Assembly: GCA_963555925.1 (NCBI GenBank)
Contig: CAUVXJ010000011.1
Coordinates: forward strand, 1-64,000
Source: Protofrankia sp963555925
GTDB taxonomy: Bacteria; Actinomycetota; Actinomycetes; Frankiales; Frankiaceae
Direction of reading: 5' to 3'
DNA: 64,000 bases
The notes below the pieces were generated by a model. The model was not told the DNA's origin and made no database searches. It saw only the letters and a list, made by a program, of their open reading frames with translations. The translations under genes were made by a program, and so were the position numbers. Numbering within the stretch: the first letter of the stretch is position 1; each line of letters begins with the position of its first letter. Below, piece by piece: positions 1-9,129 of the stretch.

Positions 1-810
1 GTTGAGGCAGGCGCCTGACTGCGCGTCGTAGCAGAAACCGTGCCGTGGGCAGGTGAGGGTGCCCGTGGTCGGGTCCAGCTGTGCCACGTTGACGGGGAGT
101 CCCTGATGGGCGCAGGCGTCGCGGTAGGCGGTGAGTTGACCGTCGTGGTTGATGACCACGATGTCGGCTTCGGTGCCGTCGGCTCGTTCGAGATGCAGCG
201 CGGTGATCTGCTGGTGGGAGAGCTCCGTGGTGGTGCCGACCGCCACCCAACCGCCGTCGCGGGTGCGGACGGGACCCAGCGGTATCAGCGTCGGTGGTGG
301 CTCGCCCGCGAGCATAACCACCCGCGCGATGGACGCCACCCCGCCGACCAGGGCGTCCTTCACTACTTCGCGCAGCGTGACTCCGGTCAGGGCGCGGCTG
401 TTGCAGGTGCCGTTCACCCGCAGGAACGCGGTATCTCCGTCGACCCGGACCAGTTCCACGTCCCCGCCGTGGGCCCGCAGGTAGGGCCGGACCGTGTCGA
501 GCGCGTGCAGCGATTCAGTCACCGGCGTGGGCTGGATGATCCCGTGGACCGAGAACAGCAGGTGCACCACGGGGTTGTCCGTGAGTTCGAACAGAAGTTC
601 GCGGCCGCGTGGGTCGCTGCGCAGCGTCCGGACGATCGCGTTGATACCGCTGCCGTGGAGCGCTTCGACTGCGTGACGGAGCTGCTCGGCCTGCTGCCGC
701 GCGGCGGGTTCCAGGCGCTGGACGGCGGTGGCCGCCTCATCCAATGCCTCCGACAGTGCGTCGAAACCGGGCTCGTTCCGCTGCGGCCCGATCGGCCGGG
801 TGCTGCTCAT
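1..810 (-). CDS. NifU-domain/Rieske [2Fe-2S] fusion protein, 3' end outside window
   Basis: The first 270 residues are visible; the gene continues past base 1. After an alpha-helical N-terminal segment (about residues 15-80) comes a NifU C-terminal-like domain with the HGGD motif near residues 112-115, then a Rieske-type domain with CAHQG near 231 and CPRHG near 253, which together give the Cys-His/Cys-His ligands of a [2Fe-2S] cluster. The usual NifU CxxC is changed: the sequence reads GTCNSRALTG near residue 135, so the second cysteine is Arg. Proteins with this order are known from actinobacterial uptake [NiFe]-hydrogenase gene sets, where they are thought to help electron transfer or cluster supply. 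That role is inferred here, because the neighbouring genes are outside the window. The ATG at 810 is preceded by AGGAG with 7-nt spacing, which fixes the start. Confidence 0.85.
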   Translation of the reverse strand, partial: MSSTRPIGPQRNEPGFDALSEALDEAATAVQRLEPAARQQAEQLRHAVEALHGSGINAIVRTLRSDPRGRELLFELTDNPVVHLLFSVHGIIQPTPVTESLHALDTVRPYLRAHGGDVELVRVDGDTAFLRVNGTCNSRALTGVTLREVVKDALVGGVASIARVVMLAGEPPPTLIPLGPVRTRDGGWVAVGTTTELSHQQITALHLERADGTEADIVVINHDGQLTAYRDACAHQGLPVNVAQLDPTTGTLTCPRHGFCYDAQSGACLN

Positions 811-1477
811 CGCCGGACTCCTAGCGTGCGTGCTTCCTTGGGGTCGCCAGCTGCGCGAGAGAAGCCATGATTGCGCGGCTGTCAGCCGGCTGGTTCACTT
901 TCCCGCCTTGTCCCGGTGCGGACACGACAACGGGTACATTCTCATGATCCCATAAGGGTGGCGGGTCACCGCCGTAATCGGTTGGGCATATGACCGTCGT
1001 CACGCGCCCACCGCCTTGTGGCCACTTGTCATGGCGGTCACACCCGTCAATTTACGGACATTTCATCCCGCTCACGCCGCATGGCTCGTTTGCTGAAGTG
1101 GTGAACAATCCCGGCAATCTGCGATCGGTGGCGCGGGAACGAACTCCTCGATTACCGACCAAAGTCGGGTGTAGTCTCGCCGGTCCCGGCATTGATCGTT
1201 CCCGAAAGTGTCCAACTGGCTACCCTGTGTTCGAATTGACACTCGCCACCTGTCATCATCGGGGCGAACCCGCCGTCCTCCGGTTGGCGTCAGTCCGGCC
1301 CGGACCAGTTTGGAGAAGAGCATTCATTAAAACTTCGGCCGGTGGGGCACGGCGGGCACTTGTGTGACCAGCGGCCTTCTAGAGGGCCAACGGGCGCGCG
1401 ACGATCGTCAGATCGCCCGCCCGGCGGCCGCAGTCCCCGTAGCACTAATAGGCGAATGTTTTCGAAAGGTGACAAGT
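811..1477. other. Divergent intergenic region
   Basis: About 670 bases separate the leftward NifU-Rieske gene from the rightward glycosyltransferase. No ORF here resembles a known family. The right part holds a copy of the GGGCGCGCGA hairpin repeat (1384-1430). Both flanking genes must have their promoters here, but no clear -35/-10 pair could be assigned by eye. Confidence 0.6.
1384..1430 (-). repeat. Dispersed GC-rich hairpin repeat, single copy
   Basis: This segment is, in reverse complement, a near-identical copy of the 66-bp-spaced repeats at 39781-39906, differing at only a few positions over about 48 bases. The core is an inverted repeat (GGGCGCGCGA ... TCGCCCGCCC in this copy) around the spacer TCTGACGATCG. 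It lies 48 bases upstream of the glycosyltransferase start, within the likely 5' leader. It resembles REP/BIME-type intergenic repeats. Confidence 0.75.
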
Positions 1478-3488
1478 ATGGCTCGCGACGTAGCGCCCGT
1501 CGACGCCACCGCGCCGATTCCCGATGGCCTGGCACCGTGGGTGCCTCGGCCACGGGTACCGACCGACGGAGCTTCGCGGCGCCGCTGGGACGTCCCGGTG
1601 GCTGGTCCGGTCAGCGGCCGGCTGGGACCGGTGACCGGCGTGCTGGTCATCGTGCTGGGCGCGATCTACCTGGCATGGCGAGCGGGAACGCTCGCCGGTA
1701 CCGGCGTGTTCGGCTCCTTCTTCTATGGCGCCGAACTGGTCAGTTATGTGACCGTCGCCTGGACGGCGGTCATGGTCGGTCGGATGCGGCCGGGTGCGGT
1801 CCGCCGCGCCGGGCCGCCGGCTGGCACCCTCGACGTGTTCGTGACGGTGTGCGGCGAGCCTGCGTCCATGGTCGAGCGGACGCTGCGCTTCGCCCTGGCG
1901 ATCGACTATCCGCACCAGACCTACGTTCTCAACGACGGTCGCCTCGCCGGCCGGAAGAACTGGCGGGAAATCGACGCGCTCGCCGCCCGGCTGGGCATAC
2001 CGTGCTTCACCCGCGTCGACGGGACGCCGGGAAAGGCCGGTAATCTCAACCATGCGCTGGCCCGCACGGACGGCGATGCAATCCTGACCCTGGACGCCGA
2101 TCACCTCGTCGTGCCGGACGTGGGGGAGCAGATAGTCGGTTATCTGCGTGATCCGGAGGTCGGGTTCGTCTGCACCGCCCAGTGTTTCGACACGGGCCGG
2201 CGGGATGTCCTGAACAATGCTGATTCCATGTTTTTCCGGGCCATCCAGCCGGCGAAGGACCGTGACAACAGCGCGTTCTCCACCGGTAACGGAGCCCTCT
2301 ACCGTCGGTCCGCGCTCGAGTCGGTCGGTGGATTCAGCGAATGGAATCTGGTTGAGGATGTGCAGACCTCGTACGAACTGCACGCCCGTGGTTGGTCAAG
2401 CGTCTACCACGCCCGGCCGATATCAATCGGGACGGCACCGGCGACCGCGGCCGTCTACGCCAAACAGCGCCTGCGGTGGGCTATGGACCACATGCGCCTG
2501 TTGCTGTTCGACAACCCGTTGCGCAAACCGGGTCTGCGGGGCTGGCAGCGGGCNNNNNNNNNNNNNNNNNNNNNNNNNNNNNNNNNNNNNNNNNNNNNNN
2601 NNNNNNNNNNNNNNNNNNNNNNNNNNNNNNNNNNNNNNNNNNNNNNNNNNNNNNNNNNNNNNNNNNNNNNNNNNNNNNNNNNNNNNNNNNNNNNNNNNNN
2701 NNNNNNNNNNNNNNNNNNNNNNNNNNNNNNNNNNNNNNNNNNNNNNNNNNNNNNNNNNNNNNNNNNNNNNNNNNNNNNNNNNNNNNNNNNNNNNNNNNNN
2801 NNNNNNNNNNNNNNNNNNNNNNNNNNNNNNNNNNNNNNNNNNNNNNNNNNNNNNNNNNNNNNNNNNNNNNNNNNNNNNNNNNNNNNNNNNNNNNNNNNNN
2901 NNNNNNNNNNNNNNNNNNNNNNNNNNNNNNNNNNNNNNNNGCCCGCTGCTGGCCGTCGTCCAGATGGTCTTTTTGGTGGGTCCGCCGCTGGCTATCATCC
3001 TGCGGACGCAGGTGTCCTCTGGCGCGACTGAACAGCATTATCTGCTGTTCGGCGTGCCCTATCTCCTCGGTTCAACGCTATTCATCGTTGCATATGCGGG
3101 CCGCGGGTGCGCGACCCGAACCGTTGCGAGTTCACTGTTCATCGCCCCGCTGTATCTGATCGCCTTCGTCTGGGTGGCGTTCGGCTACCGGCCGCGCTCA
3201 TCCGGTACCACCGAGAAGGCGTTCCAGCCGAAAATGTCCGTGCTCGTCCTGCCGCAGTTCGCCTTCGCGTTCACGTTGGTCGCATCCATCGTCATCTACG
3301 CCTTCGACACGCACGCGAACCGTCCGCTGTTCGCGTTGGTATGGGCCGGGATCATGCTGATGATGATGGCCGGGCCGCTGTCCGCGGTCAGCGACCGGCG
3401 CGCGGTGGTCGAGCGGTGGCAGCTGCCGATACGCGGGACGATCATCCTTGCTGTCGCCCTGCTGTCGGCGTTGACGTTCGCCAGTTGA
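1478..3488 (+). CDS. Cellulose-synthase-like family 2 glycosyltransferase (interrupted by N gap)
   Basis: This is a processive GT2 glycosyltransferase of the membrane, probably making an exopolysaccharide. The N-terminal part has two membrane segments (about residues 45-90). The GT-A domain follows, with DADH, VEDVQTS (the TED-like catalytic base) and QRLRWAMD (the QxxRW acceptor motif). After the gap come several more membrane helices, ending at residues LTFAS. The ATG at 1478 is chosen because AAAGGTG lies about 7 nt upstream. The part before the gap reads in frame 2 and the part after it in frame 3 (codons starting at 2943), so the 387-base filler does not keep the reading frame and its length is probably not real. 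A strong hairpin follows the stop. The product polymer cannot be told from the sequence. Confidence 0.85.
2554..2940. other. Run of undetermined bases (assembly gap)
   Basis: 387 consecutive N inside the glycosyltransferase gene. For a single intact ORF the true gap length would have to be congruent to 2 modulo 3, whereas 387 is divisible by 3. Confidence 0.98.
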
Positions 3489-3499
3489 CGGAACGGACC

Positions 3500-3539
3500 A
3501 GCCTGGACGGCCGCGGCGGTTGCCGCGGCCGTCCAGGCT
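3500..3539. terminator. Bidirectional hairpin terminator
   Basis: A perfect 17-bp stem (AGCCTGGACGGCCGCGG with its complement) and a 6-base loop lie between the convergent glycosyltransferase (stop 3488) and secreted-protein gene (stop 3607). There is no long T run, as is usual for high-GC actinobacteria. Confidence 0.75.
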
Positions 3540-3606
3540 GCGAAGCTCCACATCGCAGGTGTCTCGCAGACCACTAAGGGCTGCACGTCCCTCGCACTCT
3601 GGCCGG

Positions 3607-4215
3607 CTACGAAACCTCGCAGTCCAGCCCGAGTTCGTGCTGGACCGCCACACTGAGGCGGTCGCAGCCTACGCCGGCTGTACCTAGTTCGACGACGCTC
3701 CAGCGGTCGTTCGGGTGGGTGAGCAGCGCGGTCGCTGGGTCGGTTTCGCCGCCGGTCGGCACGACGTGGGCGACCGCGACGGTCGGATCGATCGTGGATA
3801 CGTGGACGTCGACTACCTGGATGCGCTCCGGGGGGACCTCACCGAGCAGCGGGCTCGTCCGCACCGCCTGTGTGACTTGCTCATCAGTGGACGGGCTGGG
3901 CCGCCCGACCGGCGTCGCGACGGCTGGCTGGCCCGCGGTGCCGCTGGTGGGCGCGGTGCCGCTGGTGGCCGGCGCGGCCTGGGCGTTGGCCGGCATCGAC
4001 GGTGAGGCCGTCGACGATGCCGTGAGTGCATCGGTGGGCATGGCGAGTACAGCCGCGACTGCGGTCGCGGTGAACAACAACTGAGGACCTGTCGGGCGGG
4101 TCATCCGTGCCGCGCGACCCGCGCGACGGATGGCGGACATGCGGTGCGTGACGTTGCGTGAGTACCTGATGTTCGGCATGCGCTGGGCTGTCGGACCCCT
4201 CCGGTGTCGAGCCAT
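3607..4215 (-). CDS. Secreted or membrane-anchored hypothetical protein
   Basis: Up to 202 residues. A basic segment is followed by a hydrophobic stretch (QLLFTATAVAAVLAM, about residues 44-58) that looks like a signal peptide or anchor, then an Ala/Ser/Thr/Pro-rich linker and a compact C-terminal domain of about 100 residues with two cysteines (GVGCDRL, GLDCEVS) that could form a disulfide outside the cell. The family was not recognised. Starts at 4215, 4179, 4140 and 4104 are all possible; none has a good ribosome-binding site, and 4104 or 4140 would give the most typical signal peptide. It converges with the GT2 gene and stands alone. Confidence 0.65.
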   Translation of the reverse strand: MARHRRGPTAQRMPNIRYSRNVTHRMSAIRRAGRAARMTRPTGPQLLFTATAVAAVLAMPTDALTASSTASPSMPANAQAAPATSGTAPTSGTAGQPAVATPVGRPSPSTDEQVTQAVRTSPLLGEVPPERIQVVDVHVSTIDPTVAVAHVVPTGGETDPATALLTHPNDRWSVVELGTAGVGCDRLSVAVQHELGLDCEVS

Positions 4216-4453
4216 GGAACAGCTCTACCCGTCCTGGCGCACTTAACCCATGTAACACATCTGACACCAGGACGTCGACTGACCGTAAAGAGTGGGTGAT
4301 CAGCGGAATGTCCCTGTACGCCGGGCCTGGGTCGACCTCGTGAACAACATCACCATCGGGACGTCGGCCCGATGACATCGTATTATCCGCAGTCGGCGAT
4401 CTTTCGAGCTTTGTATGATCAACTTGCCCTCGATGATGTTACAAACCTCGGAA

Positions 4454-4501
4454 GATCACCGGAAGCGGGTCGGTGGGCCGATCACCGGAAGCGGGTCGGT
4501 G
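4454..4501. repeat. Two 22-bp direct repeats at the 3' end of the M50B gene
   Basis: GATCACCGGAAGCGGGTCGG (extended by TG) occurs twice with a 26-bp period. The second copy abuts the stop codon of the leftward M50B-like gene, so both copies lie just downstream of it. Confidence 0.8.
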
Positions 4502-5272
4502 TCAGCTGAGCAGCAGGCGCGTTCCGTGGAACAGGCACACCATGGCGAGCGCACCGAAGCCGAGCACCCAGAACACGCCGGGGATGCCGGTGAGTTCGGC
4601 CATCATGTCTGCGTCCGAGGATGATGATCCTTTCTTGCGGGCCCGGTGCAGGTCGAGGACGGCCCGCGGCCCGGACAGCAGTAGAAACCAGGTGAGGAAG
4701 CACGCCAGGGCGCTCTGCGTGCTCGCCGACGCCGAACACAGTGCCAGTATGATCACGGAGCTGGCGCCGGTAACGATCAGTATTCCGAAGCGGTTGCGGA
4801 CGACGAGGAAGAGCGCGACCAGTGCCACGAGGGCGAGAATCAGTGTCGCGGTGATGTGATCGGCGTTCAGCAGGACGGCTGCGCCCAGCCCGAATGCTGG
4901 CGGCGCGGCGTAACCAGCCGCTGACACAAGAAAGTTGACGAGCCGGCTGGGTCGACCGTACGTGCCGGTCAGGCCCGATGTGTCGGAGAACAGCCACACT
5001 CCGAAGACCCAGTGTCCGAGGAGGTAGGCGACGAAGGCGTGGCCACCCTCGTGCACGATCGTGTCGAGGTGGCCGCTGTTTCGCCAGGTCCACCTGGGTA
5101 CGACCGCCGCGACGGCGGCCAGTCCGGTCAGTACAACGATCCACGGCGGCGCGGCGGTTCCGTCCACCACGATCATGGCCAGTTCGGTGGTACCGCCGTC
5201 GATGATCATGGCGCCCCCCGACGTGACCGGTCCGTGCTGGCCTGTCAAGCTCCGGTCAGCTGGTGTGCTCAT
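4502..5272 (-). CDS. M50B-like integral membrane metalloprotease
   Basis: 256 residues with about five or six hydrophobic segments. The zinc-binding motif HEGGHAF (HExxH type) lies near residues 74-80, directly before a membrane segment, as in the peptidase M50B-like family (PF13398). A basic and Ser-rich cytoplasmic loop (ARKKGSSSSD) precedes the last helix. Such proteins are intramembrane proteases, but the substrate is unknown. The start at 5272 lacks a clear Shine-Dalgarno sequence. The internal ATG at 5209, preceded by GGGGGG, is an alternative that would remove the N-terminal 21 residues. It is divergent from the Gly-rich membrane protein gene across a 287-bp spacer. Confidence 0.75.
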   Translation of the reverse strand: MSTPADRSLTGQHGPVTSGGAMIIDGGTTELAMIVVDGTAAPPWIVVLTGLAAVAAVVPRWTWRNSGHLDTIVHEGGHAFVAYLLGHWVFGVWLFSDTSGLTGTYGRPSRLVNFLVSAAGYAAPPAFGLGAAVLLNADHITATLILALVALVALFLVVRNRFGILIVTGASSVIILALCSASASTQSALACFLTWFLLLSGPRAVLDLHRARKKGSSSSDADMMAELTGIPGVFWVLGFGALAMVCLFHGTRLLLS

Positions 5273-5414
5273 AGCACAACGGTTTCACTATAAAAGCAAT
5301 GGAATATCCGGCTGCTGACTCGAGGGCGACAATTGCACCCGCGAGGTGCTCGGTCACGCCAGTCGGGCGCCCGGACGATTCGTTGGTCGGTGTGGGCGGT
5401 TACAGCGGGTGAAC

Positions 5415-5444
5415 ACGTCGCGCCCCTATTGCCGGGCGCTCTAA
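5415..5444 (+). repeat. Copy of dispersed CCTATTGCCGGGCGCTCT repeat
   Basis: The sequence CCCCTATTGCCGGGCGCTCT occurs here in the spacer between the M50B gene and the Gly-rich protein gene. Close copies lie at 12581-12600 (opposite strand), 31490-31522 and 47693-47727. This copy has no attached long hairpin. Confidence 0.65.
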
Positions 5445-5559
5445 CCAGCGTTCATATTGCTCTCAGGTCGAGCTCAGACCTGCTCCATGCCGCTGGCTGC
5501 GATCCACAAGGACATCCCAAGGATTCCGAAAGCTTCTCCTCAGGCGCAACCGCCACGGT

Positions 5560-6693
5560 ATGCACATGACACACGTGTGGGTGAGCCCGAGTCTCCCCGC
5601 CGACCCGGGCGTGCTGGCGCAGGCGCTCGGACCCGGTTATGAGGTCCTGGCGCCGTCGACTGAACCACCCTTCGGACAACGGCTGGATGATCGACCGTCC
5701 ACCGGTTCGGTAGGTGCGGCGGACTCGGCAGGTGAGGACCTGTCCGGGCAGCGGCCACGATCGCCGGTACAGATGATCCTCGTCATCACGATGTACGAAC
5801 GGGAATTGCTGGCGACGCTCACAGCCAGGCCTGCTGACGCCGTCCTGGTGCTGGTCACTCCGCCGGGTGTCGATGTCCCGCCTGATCTGAGGGCTCAGGT
5901 GCGGCCGCAGCTGGTCGGCGCGGCGTCGTCGGTCGCCGATGTGGCCGCGTTGATCCGCAGCGTCCCCATAGCCACGTCAGTGGATGCCCTCGGATCGGCC
6001 CAGGCCGACGCGCCCTGGTGGGTCGGCTCGGGTCGGCCCGAAGCCCGCCCGGCAGCCGGGTCGACGGGTGGGTCGACGGATCTTCCCACGGCGGCGGCGC
6101 CCGCTACCGGGGCCGGCCGACGGCTCAGCCGGCGCGGTGGCCTGATTGCCGCGGTCGCGGTACTCGCCGTCGTGCTGGGTACCAGCGCAGCTGTCATGGC
6201 TGCCGGGGGCGGGGGAGCCGGCAGCAGTCAGGCCGTGAACAGTTCCATTCCCGCGGACGGGCCTTCCGGTTACGGGTCACGAGGGGGTCAATTCCCGGGT
6301 GGTGAATTCCCGGGCGGAGGGTTGCCCGGTGGCGGATTCCCAGGCGGTGGGCGATTGCGGGACGGCAACGGGCCTGCGATCGATCTGGAGAAGCTCCAGG
6401 CATGCCTGAAGGACAAGGGCATCACGCTTGACGGCAGCAACGGGCAGCCCCGCCCGGACATGACAGATTCGACGGTCCGTGAAGCGTTCCGACAGTGCAT
6501 GGCCGACGTCCGGGGCCCAGCTCCTTCAGCCGGCGCAGCCGGCGGTAGTCCTTCAGCCGACGCAGCCGGCGACGACCGGTCCGGTGGCTCGGGTGGTTCG
6601 GGTGGCGGCACCACAGGCGGTGGTTCCGGCAGTTCCGGCACAGGCTCGGCCAGGCCCGCGACCTTTGTGGTGTCGGCGGTAACGCTTACGTGA
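5560..6693 (+). CDS. Single-pass membrane protein with Gly/Pro-rich linker
   Basis: 377 residues. The N-terminal half (about 1-150) is soluble, resembles no family I can name, and has an alternating hydrophobic core (AVLVLVTPPGV). After an Ala/Thr/Gly-rich linker comes one transmembrane helix (about residues 203-220), then a run of GGEFPGGG-type repeats, then a short conserved-looking module (LQACLKDKGITL ... REAFRQCMAD) of the type found in many uncharacterised secreted actinobacterial proteins; its two cysteines may pair. The C-terminus is Gly/Ser-rich. It sits 82 bases upstream of an ArnT-like glycosyltransferase on the same strand, and that protein carries the same GGGFPGGG-type tract, which suggests the two act together at the membrane. 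Confidence 0.7.
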   Translation: MHMTHVWVSPSLPADPGVLAQALGPGYEVLAPSTEPPFGQRLDDRPSTGSVGAADSAGEDLSGQRPRSPVQMILVITMYERELLATLTARPADAVLVLVTPPGVDVPPDLRAQVRPQLVGAASSVADVAALIRSVPIATSVDALGSAQADAPWWVGSGRPEARPAAGSTGGSTDLPTAAAPATGAGRRLSRRGGLIAAVAVLAVVLGTSAAVMAAGGGGAGSSQAVNSSIPADGPSGYGSRGGQFPGGEFPGGGLPGGGFPGGGRLRDGNGPAIDLEKLQACLKDKGITLDGSNGQPRPDMTDSTVREAFRQCMADVRGPAPSAGAAGGSPSADAAGDDRSGGSGGSGGGTTGGGSGSSGTGSARPATFVVSAVTLT

Positions 6694-6775
6694 GGACGCT
6701 GTCACCGCTGTCACCGGGATCCCCGCCATCAGCAACGGAACGTCCGCCGGACCGGCATATCGAGGGGATCACGCA

Positions 6776-8977
6776 ATGACCACGAACGTCGGCGACCTCG
6801 ACTGGGGGTCGGTCAGGCCCGACGTCGACCTCCCGGAGCAGCGTCAGGAGGGATCGCCGCAGGCGCCGGGTGAGCCTTCGCGCACAACGCCGGGCGAGCC
6901 CGCGATACGCCTGCCCCGGTGGCTGCGGGGGCAGGCCGGGGACCCCTGGTGGGTGCGCCTGGCACTGCTGGTTCTGCTGGCCACGGCTGCGGTCCTCTAT
7001 CTGTGGGGGCTCGGCGCGTCCGGCAACGCCAACAGCTTCTATGCCGCCGCGGTGCAGGCCGGCACACAGAGCTGGAAGGCACTGTTCTTCGGGTCGTTCG
7101 ACTCGTCGAACTTCATCACGGTGGACAAGCCACCGGCGTCATTGTGGGTCATGGCCCTGTCCGGGCGGATCTTCGGCTTCAGTAGCTGGAGCATGCTCGT
7201 ACCGGACGCGCTGGAGGGCGTGGCGTCCGTGGGCATCCTCTATCTCGCGGTTCGCCGTTGGATCGGGCCGCGTGCGGGTCTCGTTGCCGGCGCGATGCTG
7301 GCCCTGACGCCGGTCGCCGTATTGATGTTCCGTTTCAATAACCCCGACGCGCTGCTCACGTTGCTGCTTGTCGCCGCCGCCTACTGTGTGGTGCGCGCGA
7401 CTGAGGACGGCAGCTACCGGTGGATCGCCCTGACGGGCGTGGCGGTCGGGTTCGCCTTCCTGACCAAGATGATGCAGGCGTTCCTGCCGGTGCCCGCGTT
7501 CGGGCTTGTGTATCTGGTGGCAGCTCCGACCTCGATCGGTCGGCGGTTGCTGGGCTTGCTGGTCGGCGTCGGCGCAATGCTGGTCGCCGCGGGCTGGTTC
7601 GTGGCGGCCGTGGAGTTGTGGCCGAAGAATGCCCGACCGTTCATCGGCGGCTCGACCGACAACAGTTTTCTTGAGCTGACCTTCGGCTACAACGGGCTCG
7701 GACGGATTTTCGGCGGTAGTGGCAACGGCGGCGGGGGCAACGGCCCCGGCGGCCAGGCCGCTGGGCAGCTTCCGGCCGGTGTCGCCGAGTACCTGCAAGG
7801 CGCGTCCGGCGGTGGTCGGTTCGGTGGCGCCGGCGGTGGCGGCGGTCCTGGTGGGATGTTCGGCGGTCCGACCGGCTGGCACCGGATGTTCGGCAGCCAG
7901 TTCGGTACCCAGATCTCCTGGCTGCTGCCGGCCGCGCTGATCGTCCTGGTGGGCGGGCTGTGGGTCACCCGCACGGCGCCGCGCACGGACCGCGTCCGCG
8001 CCGGCCTGCTGCTGTGGGGCGCGTGGACGCTCGGCACCGGTGTTGTGTTCAGCTACATGAGCGGGACCATCCATCCGTACTACACGGTTGCGCTGGCGCC
8101 GGGCATCGCCGGCGTCGTGGCCTTCGGTGGCACTGCGTTGTGGCGGGCGCGGAACTCCTGGGTCGCCCGGACGCTGACGGCGGCCGCTGTCGGGAGCACC
8201 GGCGCGTGGTCGTTCGTGCTGCTGAACCGCAGCCCCGACTGGTTCCCGGCGTTGCGGTTCGTCGTGCTGGTCGCCGCGATCCTCGGCGCTGTCGCCCTGC
8301 TGATCGGTCGTCGGCTGGTCAGTCGTCGGCTGGCCGGTCGTCGGCTGGCCGGTCGTCCGCTGATCACCGTTGCCGTGGCGGGTGTGGCCACGGCGGTGGC
8401 GATCGTGTTGGGAGCGCCGTCGGCCGCGTACGCCCTCCACACCGCCTCGACGCCCCATATGGGTGCGACCCCGACCGCCGGGCCGGCTACGGCCGGTGGC
8501 GGTGGATTCCCTGGCGGTGGGTTCCCCGGCGCGAGGGGGAGCCAATTCCTCGGCGGCGGGAACGTCCCCGGTTTTGGCGCCGGCGGCGGTGGACAGCCGG
8601 GTGGCGGCGGTTTCGGTGGTGGGGCGACCGCCGACTCCGAGCTCGTCCAGTTGCTCAGGAACGGCCAGAAGGGCTACCGCTGGGTTGCGGCAACGTCGGG
8701 ATCCCAGACGGCCGGATCGCTCGAGCTTGCCAGCGGCACCGCGATCATGTCGATGGGCGGCTTCAACGGCGGTGACCCGGCACCGACGCTCACCGAGTTC
8801 AAACAGTACGTCGCGGAACACGATATCCATTACTACATTTCGGGTGGCGGTTTCGGTGGTGGCGGCGGTTTCGGCGGCCGTGGGAACAGCGGGATCACGT
8901 CCTGGGTGCAGAGCACCTTCACCGCGAGGACCATCGGTGGGCAGACGGTCTATGACCTGACCCAACCCAGGACCTGA
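6776..8977 (+). CDS. ArnT-like GT-C membrane glycosyltransferase
   Basis: 733 residues with about a dozen membrane helices. The N-terminal part carries the conserved signature of this actinobacterial family, WGLGASGNAN and SNFITVDKPPASLW, the latter in the first extracytoplasmic loop where GT-C enzymes (PMT/ArnT type) keep catalytic acidic residues. The family uses polyprenyl-phosphate sugars on the outer face of the membrane; donor and acceptor are unknown here. Two long Gly-rich insertions are present, one between helices (about residues 312-365) and one before the C-terminal soluble domain (about 565-625). The C-terminal domain includes GYRWVAATSGSQTAGSLELA and ends YDLTQ. GAGGGG about 8 nt upstream supports the ATG at 6776. 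A paralogue lies at 41616-43721. Confidence 0.85.
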   Translation: MTTNVGDLDWGSVRPDVDLPEQRQEGSPQAPGEPSRTTPGEPAIRLPRWLRGQAGDPWWVRLALLVLLATAAVLYLWGLGASGNANSFYAAAVQAGTQSWKALFFGSFDSSNFITVDKPPASLWVMALSGRIFGFSSWSMLVPDALEGVASVGILYLAVRRWIGPRAGLVAGAMLALTPVAVLMFRFNNPDALLTLLLVAAAYCVVRATEDGSYRWIALTGVAVGFAFLTKMMQAFLPVPAFGLVYLVAAPTSIGRRLLGLLVGVGAMLVAAGWFVAAVELWPKNARPFIGGSTDNSFLELTFGYNGLGRIFGGSGNGGGGNGPGGQAAGQLPAGVAEYLQGASGGGRFGGAGGGGGPGGMFGGPTGWHRMFGSQFGTQISWLLPAALIVLVGGLWVTRTAPRTDRVRAGLLLWGAWTLGTGVVFSYMSGTIHPYYTVALAPGIAGVVAFGGTALWRARNSWVARTLTAAAVGSTGAWSFVLLNRSPDWFPALRFVVLVAAILGAVALLIGRRLVSRRLAGRRLAGRPLITVAVAGVATAVAIVLGAPSAAYALHTASTPHMGATPTAGPATAGGGGFPGGGFPGARGSQFLGGGNVPGFGAGGGGQPGGGGFGGGATADSELVQLLRNGQKGYRWVAATSGSQTAGSLELASGTAIMSMGGFNGGDPAPTLTEFKQYVAEHDIHYYISGGGFGGGGGFGGRGNSGITSWVQSTFTARTIGGQTVYDLTQPRT

Positions 8978-9129
8978 CCGCAACCGAAGACCTGGCCCCA
9001 GACCGGGGTTGCGTCCCGACACGCGGCTGTGACGGGACGTAACCGTGACCGACAGCGATGATGGCGGTGGGCCGAGCGCGCGGCGAGTGGGTTCCCGCCG
9101 CACCGGACGCGGTCGGCGAGGAGGTGCTC

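Noticed and set aside
40..870. Long + strand frame opposite the NifU-Rieske gene
   Set aside because: Its protein is Arg/Gly/Val-rich with no motif, while the opposite strand gives a clear NifU-Rieske protein with a ribosome-binding site.
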